In this document: positions 9,501 to 12,774 of the stretch, piece by piece
Position numbering within the stretch: position 1 is the first letter of the stretch
Layout of the letters: every line of letters starts with the position of its first letter
Origin: Nitrospirota bacterium
GTDB taxonomy: Bacteria > Nitrospirota > Thermodesulfovibrionia > Thermodesulfovibrionales > JdFR-85
Direction: 5' to 3'
Length of the DNA: 12,774 nt
Assembly (NCBI GenBank): GCA_013152195.1
Contig: JAADGU010000109.1
Span: forward strand, 1 to 12,774
Translations under genes and position numbers: made by a program
The notes under the pieces: model-generated
Databases searched by the model: none
The model's input: only the letters and a program-made list of their open reading frames with translations
Told to the model about the DNA's origin: nothing

Positions 9501-9677
9501 AGTCGGTTGTAATGTAGCTGTCTGTGATACTGCACTATCATTGCCGGCATAGACAAAAGGAGGAAAGAATAAGCAGGCAGCAAGGAAAACACAGAAGAGA
9601 AAACCCGGAATATGGAAACCGGAATACAAGCAGAATCCTTTCCTGACTTTCAACTCTCGTCTTCTGTCTTCAGACAC
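6522..9677 (-). CDS. Large SLBB-domain polysaccharide export protein (Wza class)
   Basis: This is a periplasmic/outer-membrane polysaccharide export protein of 1051 residues, far longer than E. coli Wza (about 380). Order of parts: basic N-terminus; hydrophobic export segment (about 25-44, ending VYAGN, with an alternative lipobox LAAC at 32-35); a Gln/Glu/Lys-rich helical region to about 150; the poly-export domain (about 185-260, YIIGPGDEIRLMLWG ... GNINIPEIGP); then seven SLBB-like repeats at roughly 266-345, 346-428, 433-520, 527-686, 694-780, 788-927 and 931-1016. Each starts with a V-x-G-x-V strand and ends with a GD/YD(S/R/V)(I/L)Y(V/I) strand. Repeat four carries an insertion of about 75 charged residues predicted as coiled coil, and repeat six has a helical insertion. 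The C-terminus (WMRGFKDITQILYQIAVSAGVVIVAF region) is hydrophobic and may cross the membrane. The start is GTG at 9677, 4 nt after GGAGGGG, overlapping the wzz-type stop by 8 bp. Confidence 0.9.
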   Translation of the reverse strand: MSEDRRRELKVRKGFCLYSGFHIPGFLFCVFLAACLFFPPFVYAGNDSAVSQTATLQPTQQQIEQLQRLSPAQREAIERGLGITGGTLTPEAVKRLKEMPEFKGLTPEDIEKGKQLLEKKKTVVKEQKEEGAQERVKKRVDRKENSVRSLFDRYRTVGAYQGISTDLKPFGYEFFREASLMPRQDISVTSDYIIGPGDEIRLMLWGRINAQYALTVDREGNINIPEIGPLSVAGMRFADMKKFIIQNAEQIVGAKANVTMGDLKSIQIFVLGEVKRPGSYTLDSFSTITNAILAAGGPTEIGSLRNIRLKRGNSTMVVMDFYDLLLKGDKSKDKVLQSGDVVFVPTVGPLVGIAGNVKRPAIYELKGKKDLKNLFDLAGGIIPTAYTQQIQVERIKRNERQVVFDVDDKDLTRSKDVMLQDADLVKVFSIVEEVRNVVYLNGNVKRAGKYELKPGMRVRDLIKDENDLLKETFFDYALVKRLSPPDLEVKLIPFDLGKVIFHNDAENNIELQPEDSIYIFSKWFFLEKPFVTVEGEVRNLKTGRDSEEVIEKSAKNIRTKLKLEELKARLEDLKSKAEEMKVNETADFEKMKLGIEALELKIRKQELEATKTSDKIKLGLIKNFKVRDAILSAGNLTKDAYLEKGEILRRDDDGLVSRVYFNVEKAMAEDPEENILLQAYDRIIIHSIWEEKYKQTVSIEGDVLNPGIYQFTEGMKVGDLVFAAGNVLESAYLDEVEISSQVTLNGRSVREKYKTINLRKALSGDPDNNLSLKPYDRIYVKRISEWQEELFVTVTGEVRFPGKYIIKKGERLSELIERAGGYSDKAYLRGAVFMRERVRKLQQKQIDEMVGRLERELLSTGTAQIATATSPAEAKMMKLEAEQKRRFIAKLGSVRAQGRIAVQLYPPDKLKETSYDIELEDGDSLYIPTDPMTVQVIGSVYSQNAFVYEKEKKEYNYYVDLAGGYTKNADKENVYILKANGVALKVNSGFLGLSWNRDMFRWESGSGQVESGDTIVVPEKLERVAWMRGFKDITQILYQIAVSAGVVIVAF

Positions 9678-10695
9678 TCTTCCCCTCCGTTTTTATACTG
9701 ACTGATTTCTCCCTGTATTTAGCCCTGAGCCTGGCCCTCTCTATATTTTCCAGGAAAAAGGCAAGGAATATCCCTGCAAAAAGTGAGAGCAAAAAGCTCA
9801 ATATTACCATCAAGGACCTCTTTGGCTTTATCTTTCTGTCAGGCACCGTCGGTGGATCAAGGACCTTGAAAGCAAAGTTTTCCTTTACCTCTGCCATCAT
9901 GGAGGTCTCCACCTGATGGGCAATCAGGTTATATAGCTTCTGTTTTATGAGGGGATCCGCTGTGCTCTTCAACTGATCTTCAAGATATCTTCTGTTGGTA
10001 TTCGCCACTCTCTTTGCTTCTTCACTCATATGACTGTTAAGTGTTGTCAGAAAATCCTCAACTATTGCTGCCGCCTTCTCAGGATCATAGAAGTCAACCG
10101 AGATCTCAATTGTATTCCTGTCAATATTATCATTAACCCTGACCATATTATCAAGCGCCCTGAGCCCATCCCACATGGAAGGAATCCCTTCCTCCTCTTC
10201 CTTTTCTTTCTTTAATGCTACCTTATCTTCAGGTCTGATTACCTTAACAATACTCCCGATTAATTTAAAAGGGTTGAAATCAAAAGAATCATCCTTTTTC
10301 CACTCTTTTTTGCCCTCATCCCACTGCTCATAAAAGAGCACAGGCAAGAGGTTATATCTTCTGATGATTTTCTCCCTGAGAATATTTGAGTTTAGCAGTG
10401 CAATAATTTCCGACGAACTTGCCGTACCCGGCAGGGTAATTCTCGGCATACCGGTAAACCGTGATGCAAGGGCAGCCAATCTTCTCGCTTTACCTCCACT
10501 GTCACTGACCGGTGCAATGACAGCCCTTGATTGATAAATATTTGTCTCGAGCAGGGAGATTATTGCGGTGGCAAAAACGGTTACAAGCACAAGTATGATT
10601 ATCAGCCACTTGCGTTTTACCAATACACGCCAGTAATCAAGGAGGGTCCTCTCCTCTTCATCTTCAGGAAATATGCTTTTTATATTGTCTTGCAT
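9670..10695 (-). CDS. Wzz-type polysaccharide chain-length determinant protein
   Basis: This inner-membrane polysaccharide co-polymerase is expected to set chain length and link synthesis to the export protein. Taking ATG at 10695 gives 341 residues; a TTG directly before it would add one. Residues 14-30 (EEERTLLDYWRVLVKRK) are the typical cytoplasmic lead-in. Transmembrane helix 1 is at about 31-50, a periplasmic domain with charged helical stretches spans about 51-290, and helix 2 is at about 295-315. The proline-rich segment PPTVPDRKIKP (282-292) before helix 2 is the Wzz signature. After helix 2 only about 25 basic residues follow, so there is no tyrosine-kinase domain like that of Wzc, and no separate kinase or phosphatase gene is in the window. 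It is the first operon gene. No clear ribosome-binding site precedes the start, unlike most other genes here. Confidence 0.93.
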   Translation of the reverse strand: MQDNIKSIFPEDEEERTLLDYWRVLVKRKWLIIILVLVTVFATAIISLLETNIYQSRAVIAPVSDSGGKARRLAALASRFTGMPRITLPGTASSSEIIALLNSNILREKIIRRYNLLPVLFYEQWDEGKKEWKKDDSFDFNPFKLIGSIVKVIRPEDKVALKKEKEEEEGIPSMWDGLRALDNMVRVNDNIDRNTIEISVDFYDPEKAAAIVEDFLTTLNSHMSEEAKRVANTNRRYLEDQLKSTADPLIKQKLYNLIAHQVETSMMAEVKENFAFKVLDPPTVPDRKIKPKRSLMVILSFLLSLFAGIFLAFFLENIERARLRAKYREKSVSIKTEGKSV

Positions 10696-10741
10696 CAATT
10701 ATTTTAAGAGGACTTGATATCTAAAGAAACAAGAAAGGATC

Positions 10742-10807
10742 TTAATCAAACTTGCCACACTCCCGGCAACCCTCCGTCAACGGCAACAAGGTCAGATAAA
10801 GATGCAT
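10742..10807 (-). CDS. Candidate leader peptide of the polysaccharide operon (21 codons)
   Basis: A short open frame lies inside the predicted leader RNA. It has an ATG at 10805-10807 with AAGG about 6 nt upstream and a TAA at 10742-10744, ending 46 nt before the wzz-type start. The peptide opens MHLYLTLLPLTEG and contains a C-x-x-C pair (CREC) before GKFD. The frame overlaps alternative hairpins of the leader, so translation could in principle influence structure. I do not recognise the peptide. A 21-codon frame can arise by chance, so this is a weak candidate, supported only by its position, start context and apparent ribosome-binding site. Confidence 0.2.
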   Translation of the reverse strand: MHLYLTLLPLTEGCRECGKFD

Positions 10808-10833
10808 CCTGCACCTTCTGAGATTTGAATAAA

Positions 10834-10863
10834 ATTATAAAACTTGTCTCCTTATACTGTCAA
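10834..10863 (-). promoter_or_regulatory. Sigma70 promoter of the polysaccharide operon
   Basis: On the minus strand, TTGACA (10858-10863) and TATAAT (10834-10839) are both perfect consensus hexamers, separated by 18 bp. Transcription should start near 10826-10827, giving a leader of about 130 nt before the wzz-type ATG. No other pair this good was seen in the window. The -35 element lies about 15 bp from an octamer repeat array. Strong hexamers suggest constitutive initiation, so any control may act on the leader or by a factor binding nearby; no operator was recognised. Confidence 0.72.
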
Positions 10864-10878
10864 CAAGGGGGGAGAAAC

Positions 10879-10994
10879 TGGAGTGATGGAGTGGTGGAAG
10901 GGTGGAGGTTTGGAGTGATGGAGATGTGGAGGATTGAAGAAACTGGAAGGATGGAGGGGGTGGAGGGAAGAAAAGGATTGGAGGGTTGGAGATA
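10879..10994 (+). repeat. Octamer repeat array A (TGGAGNNN)
   Basis: This is a degenerate tandem array with an 8-bp period. Seven octamers run without interruption from 10879 to 10934 (TGGAGTGA, TGGAGTGG, TGGAAGGG, TGGAGGTT, TGGAGTGA, TGGAGATG, TGGAGGAT). Further copies with 1-2 bp slips and one longer interruption follow to 10994. The first four or five bases of each unit are conserved and the last three vary. It lies just upstream of the polysaccharide promoter and is purine-rich on the plus strand. The apparent proline/serine-rich frame on the other strand is a product of this composition, not a gene. Confidence 0.85.
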
Positions 10995-11135
10995 GACTGT
11001 AATGAAGATAGAACTCCAAACCTTGACAACAGAATGCATATTATCGGAAAATTAAAGGTGCGAGGGCAACTAGCCGGCATTCTCACAGGCCTTGCCGGGC
11101 TTCCTGGCTTCTGTTATTTATGAATTTATGATATT
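10995..11135. other. Intergenic stretch before the tRNA
   Basis: No convincing gene was found here. A 29-codon plus-strand frame (11034-11123) lacks a ribosome-binding site. An imperfect inverted pair, CCGGCA (11074-11079) and TGCCGG (11093-11098) with a 13-nt loop, could form a weak hairpin. The tRNA promoter should lie here, but the best pair (TTGCCG, 17 bp, TATTTA) is poor and is not called. Confidence 0.4.
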
Positions 11136-11210
11136 TGGGGCGTCGACAAACGGCAAGTCAGGAGATTTTGGATCTCCCATGTGGTGGTTCGAATCCACCC
11201 GCCCCAGCCA
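11136..11210 (+). tRNA. tRNA-Gln (anticodon UUG)
   Basis: A full cloverleaf can be drawn. The acceptor stem TGGGGCG (11136-11142) pairs with CGCCCCA (11200-11206). The D stem is GAC/GTC (11145-11147 with 11157-11159), with a GG-containing loop. The anticodon stem GGAGA/TCTCC (11161-11165 with 11173-11177) encloses loop TTTTGGA, anticodon TTG, which reads CAA. The T stem GGTGG/CCACC (11183-11187 with 11195-11199) has loop TTCGAAT. The discriminator is G, and CCA (11208-11210) is encoded. The gene stands alone and is flanked by octamer arrays on both sides. No terminator with a T-run was seen after it. Confidence 0.97.
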
Positions 11211-11219
11211 GGGAAAATA

Positions 11220-11394
11220 TGGAGTGACGGGATAATACCTGAAGTAATGGAGCAGTGGAGTAGTGGAGGGCTGGAGTACAACAAAATAACCTGGAGTATT
11301 GGATCGATGGAATTATGGATTTTTCATTAGCATCCAGCACTCCATTACTCCAATTCCTTCCTGCCTCCAACACTCCAGATTCTTTCTCCCTCCA
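11220..11394 (+). repeat. Octamer repeat array B, with inverted second half
   Basis: Plus-strand octamers TGGAGCAG, TGGAGTAG, TGGAGGGC and TGGAGTAC run unbroken at 11248-11279, with an isolated copy at 11220. Four more follow at 11292-11323 (TGGAGTAT, TGGATCGA, TGGAATTA, TGGATTTT). After a short spacer the orientation flips: CTCCA-containing octamers follow at 11337-11352 and 11362-11377, and a last CTCCA ends at 11394. Around a centre near 11326 three TGGAN units face NTCCA units in register, so an imperfect hairpin or cruciform is possible. The array begins 10 bp after the tRNA and ends 15 bp before the pgpA start. Confidence 0.8.
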
Positions 11395-11408
11395 TTATTA
11401 AACTTATA

Positions 11409-11834
11409 GTGAAAAAGGATGATATATTTAAGTTTATAGCTACAATCGGCCCTTTGGGTTATTCTCCTGTAGCGCCAGGCACGGCTGGCAGCGCCCTCTC
11501 CTTCCTGGTTTATATATTATTCCGCCCTGATGTTCTGGCACTTTCCATAATCATACCCGTGTGCTTTATTGCAGGAGTTCTGGCATCAGACAGGACCGAA
11601 AAGTTTCTGAATGAAAAAGATAGTTCACATATTGTGGTGGATGAGGTTACAGGATACCTCGTCTCCGTCTTCCTCATCCCCTTCAGCATACCCAACGCCA
11701 TCCTTGCATTCTTTCTCTTCAGGGCCTTTGACATAATAAAACCTACACCCATCAGACAACTCGAAAAACGCATACCAGGTGGACTCGGAATAATGATAGA
11801 TGACTTGCAGGGATTTATGCTAATCTTGTATTAA
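11409..11834 (+). CDS. pgpA: Phosphatidylglycerophosphatase A
   Basis: PgpA removes the phosphate from phosphatidylglycerol-phosphate at the inner membrane, the last step to phosphatidylglycerol. The 141-residue protein has the family blocks GYSPVAPGTAGS (17-28), IVVDEVTG (75-82), FRAFDIIKPTP (104-114) and GLGIMIDD (125-132); the Asp/Glu residues of the last three are the presumed metal-binding or catalytic ones. Hydrophobic membrane segments lie near 25-38, 42-60 and 82-108. It ends about ten residues after the last motif, shorter than E. coli PgpA (172), so the C-terminal membrane tail is brief. The start is GTG at 11409 and no Shine-Dalgarno sequence precedes it, so initiation is uncertain, but no better in-frame start exists nearby. 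It is followed by the cinA-type gene and thpR on the same strand. Confidence 0.92.
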   Translation: MKKDDIFKFIATIGPLGYSPVAPGTAGSALSFLVYILFRPDVLALSIIIPVCFIAGVLASDRTEKFLNEKDSSHIVVDEVTGYLVSVFLIPFSIPNAILAFFLFRAFDIIKPTPIRQLEKRIPGGLGIMIDDLQGFMLILY

Positions 11835-11862
11835 GGTTGATTTTGGCTATAACCTTGAAGAT

Positions 11863-11943
11863 TGGAGTGATGGGATGAGGAAAGATCTGGAGTAGTGGAG
11901 TGGTGGAGTTGAGGAGTGGTGGAGTTTGGGAGTGGGGGAAACT
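11863..11943 (+). repeat. Octamer repeat array C, reaching into the cinA-type gene
   Basis: One unit lies at 11863-11870 (TGGAGTGA). After a 17-bp interruption seven units run in strict 8-bp register from 11888 to 11943: TGGAGTAG, TGGAGTGG, TGGAGTTG, AGGAGTGG, TGGAGTTT, GGGAGTGG and the decayed GGGAAACT. The last two units are inside the coding region of the next gene. Just before the array, AAGGTT (11833-11838) and AACCTT (11851-11856) form a 6-bp inverted pair across the pgpA stop, without a T-run. Confidence 0.82.
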
Positions 11944-12408
11944 TTAGAGGTCGTATACGGGATACATGAAATTTTCAGGGAGAAGGGCTTAACCCTCTCA
12001 GTAGCCGAGTCATGCACCGGGGGGCTTATCAGTCATTATATAACTGCACTTCCGGGTGCAAGTGCCTTTTTTGAGGCAGGAGTTGTCACATACTCAATTG
12101 AGTCAAAGAAGAGGATACTTGGAGTCTCCCCTGAAATCATCTCGACCCATGGAGTGGTGAGTGAAGAGACGGCAAGGGATATGGCTGAGAAGGTAAGACA
12201 ACTTACAGGAACATCGTGCTCAATTTCAACTACCGGCAATCTTGGACCCGACGTACTTGAGGATAAAGAGGCAGGGCTTGTCTATATGGCGGTAAGTACC
12301 GAAACCCAAACCCTTACAAGGGAGATGAGATTTACCGGAGACAGAGGGGAGATTAAGGAAAGCGCAGCACTTGCGGCACTAAAACTCCTTGTGGAAGGAG
12401 TAGCGTAG
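11926..12408 (+). CDS. CinA C-terminal-domain protein, PncC-type nicotinamide-nucleotide amidase
   Basis: This is a single-domain protein of the CinA C-terminal family; E. coli PncC of this family deamidates nicotinamide mononucleotide in pyridine-nucleotide salvage. At 160 residues it matches stand-alone members (E. coli 165) and lacks the N-terminal MoaB-like domain of full-length CinA. Motifs: AESCTGGL (27-34), YSIESKKRILGV near 56-67, HGVVSEETA near 75-83, and GLVYMAVS. The usual TGIAGP-(gly-rich) loop reads TTGNLGPDVLEDKEAG, without the glycine run, so activity should not be taken for granted. TTG at 11926 (AGGAG 9 nt upstream) and GTG at 11932 (GGAG 7 nt upstream) are both plausible starts. 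The upstream in-frame stop at 11893 allows no earlier one. Start and ribosome-binding site both lie in octamer array C. Confidence 0.9.
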   Translation: MGVGETLEVVYGIHEIFREKGLTLSVAESCTGGLISHYITALPGASAFFEAGVVTYSIESKKRILGVSPEIISTHGVVSEETARDMAEKVRQLTGTSCSISTTGNLGPDVLEDKEAGLVYMAVSTETQTLTREMRFTGDRGEIKESAALAALKLLVEGVA

Positions 12409-12467
12409 AGAGGGCATGTTTGAAAACCAGGGGGAGATTGAGGAAAGCGGGAGATATCAAAGAATAG

Positions 12468-12518
12468 ATTCCGGATCGAGTCCGGAATGACAAATATTGA
12501 GTCCGGAATGACAAATAT
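12468..12518 (+). repeat. Hairpin plus 20-nt direct repeat, dispersed-repeat type
   Basis: ATTCCGGA (12468-12475) and TCCGGAAT (12481-12488) form a perfect 8-bp stem with a 5-nt loop. The 20-nt unit starting GAGTCCGGAATG occurs at 12478-12497 and, identically, at 12499-12518, so the period is 21. Elements of the form 'gattccggatc-agtccggaatgac' are a familiar dispersed intergenic repeat in many bacterial genomes; on the other strand they give the spurious HSGLDPES reading. No T-run follows, so a terminator role is doubtful. Confidence 0.8.
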
Positions 12519-12519
12519 C

Positions 12520-12554
12520 GACAGGATTGACAGGATTGACAGGATTGACAGGAT
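12520..12554 (+). repeat. Tandem 9-bp repeat GACAGGATT, about 3.9 copies
   Basis: Three exact GACAGGATT units (12520-12546) are followed by a partial fourth, ending GACAGGAT. The period of nine would read as a three-residue repeat on the opposite strand (NPV), but no gene is supported there. It directly follows the 20-nt direct repeat; together they fill most of the gap between the cinA-type gene and thpR. Confidence 0.85.
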
Positions 12555-12616
12555 GAAACATTTTAGTCGCAGTGGGCAGCAAATAAAAAACGGTAAATGG
12601 TAAATATATTAAGACT

Positions 12617-12774
12617 GTGCGATGTTTTATTGCTATAGATATCGGAGAGGTGATGAAAAAGGAGCTGGAGTCCTTCATGAAAGGGCTGAAGAAGTTTGGT
12701 CCGGACATTAAGTGGCTCTCCGGGGATCACATTCATCTCACACTCAAATTTCTGGGCAATACAGATGAGACCCT
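12617..12774 (+). CDS. thpR: RNA 2',3'-cyclic phosphodiesterase, 5' part only
   Basis: This is a 2H-family phosphodiesterase (LigT/ThpR) that opens 2',3'-cyclic phosphate RNA ends in vitro. From GTG at 12617 the frame runs 52 codons to the window edge without a stop. It reads MRCFIAIDIG at the start and IKWLSGDHIHLTLKFLGNT at 31-49. H40 and T42 form the first HxT catalytic motif, and the second should lie beyond the window. MRCFIAI at the very N-terminus is typical of the family and supports this start, although no strong Shine-Dalgarno sequence precedes it. It follows the cinA-type gene by 208 bp filled with repeats. In several bacterial groups the order pgpA, cinA, thpR leads to recA, so recA is the expected next gene; that is inference. 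Confidence 0.9.
   Translation, partial: MRCFIAIDIGEVMKKELESFMKGLKKFGPDIKWLSGDHIHLTLKFLGNTDET

Noticed and set aside
9560..9590. Lipobox-like LAAC in the SLBB protein signal sequence
   Set aside because: Hydrophobic residues continue after the Cys and a good signal peptidase I site (VYA-GN) follows, so lipoprotein status is left open and not called.
10740..10790. Sigma54-type promoter (TGGCAA near 10752-10757)
   Set aside because: The required TTGC element at the -12 spacing is missing.
10835..11086. Minus-strand 83-codon frame rich in Pro and Ser
   Set aside because: It is the complement of octamer array A; its composition follows from the repeat, and it overlaps the operon promoter.
11034..11123. 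Plus-strand 29-codon frame before the tRNA (MHIIGKLK...)
   Set aside because: It has no ribosome-binding site, no recognisable family and a length compatible with chance.
11158..11373. Minus-strand 71-codon frame ending GAGGFEPPHGRSKIS
   Set aside because: This reading is a well-known artefact of translating the antisense of a tRNA gene; the rest is array B.
10879..11394. Possible CRISPR array
   Set aside because: The unit is 8 bp with degenerate copies and no spacers of constant length; no cas genes are present.
12457..12708. Minus-strand frame with NPVNPVNPV and HSGLDPES
   Set aside because: It is a product of the 9-bp tandem repeat and the dispersed repeat on the opposite strand, and it overlaps the start of thpR.

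Overview
The window looks like a chromosomal segment of a Gram-negative bacterium with moderate GC. The evidence for two membranes is an outer-membrane Wzi-type beta-barrel and a Wza-class export protein. Gene order, dispersed intergenic repeats and the very long SLBB protein recall Nitrospirota or the former Deltaproteobacteria, but that is an inference; no taxonomic marker is present.

Positions 1-10863, minus strand: the promoter end of an exopolysaccharide or capsule operon, transcribed right to left. A promoter with perfect sigma70 hexamers (10834-10863) precedes a leader of about 130 nt. The genes follow tightly packed: a Wzz-type chain-length protein (overlaps the next gene by 8 bp), a 1051-residue SLBB export protein (overlaps the next by 14 bp), a Wzi-family outer-membrane protein, manB, manC (4-bp overlap), gmd and fcl (cut by the window edge). 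The first three genes form the export machinery across inner membrane, periplasm and outer membrane. The last four form a complete route from mannose-6-phosphate to GDP-L-fucose. The exported glycan therefore probably contains fucose and/or mannose. No glycosyltransferase, flippase or polymerase is in view; these should lie left of position 1.

Positions 10864-11408: a gene-poor divergent region. It holds a tRNA-Gln(UUG) gene with an encoded CCA end, flanked on both sides by degenerate arrays of an 8-bp unit, roughly TGGAGTRR. The second array inverts its orientation around position 11326.

Positions 11409-12774, plus strand: a housekeeping row of pgpA, a stand-alone CinA C-terminal domain (PncC type) and the start of thpR. 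In many bacteria this row continues into recA. A third octamer array lies between pgpA and the cinA-type gene and supplies the latter's ribosome-binding site and start codon. Between the cinA-type gene and thpR is a mosaic of a perfect hairpin, a 20-nt direct repeat and a 9-bp tandem repeat.

The enzymes are ordinary family members. The most unusual material is the octamer repeat family, its recruitment as a translation start, the seven-repeat SLBB protein with a coiled-coil insertion, and the leader of the polysaccharide operon with a candidate leader peptide.
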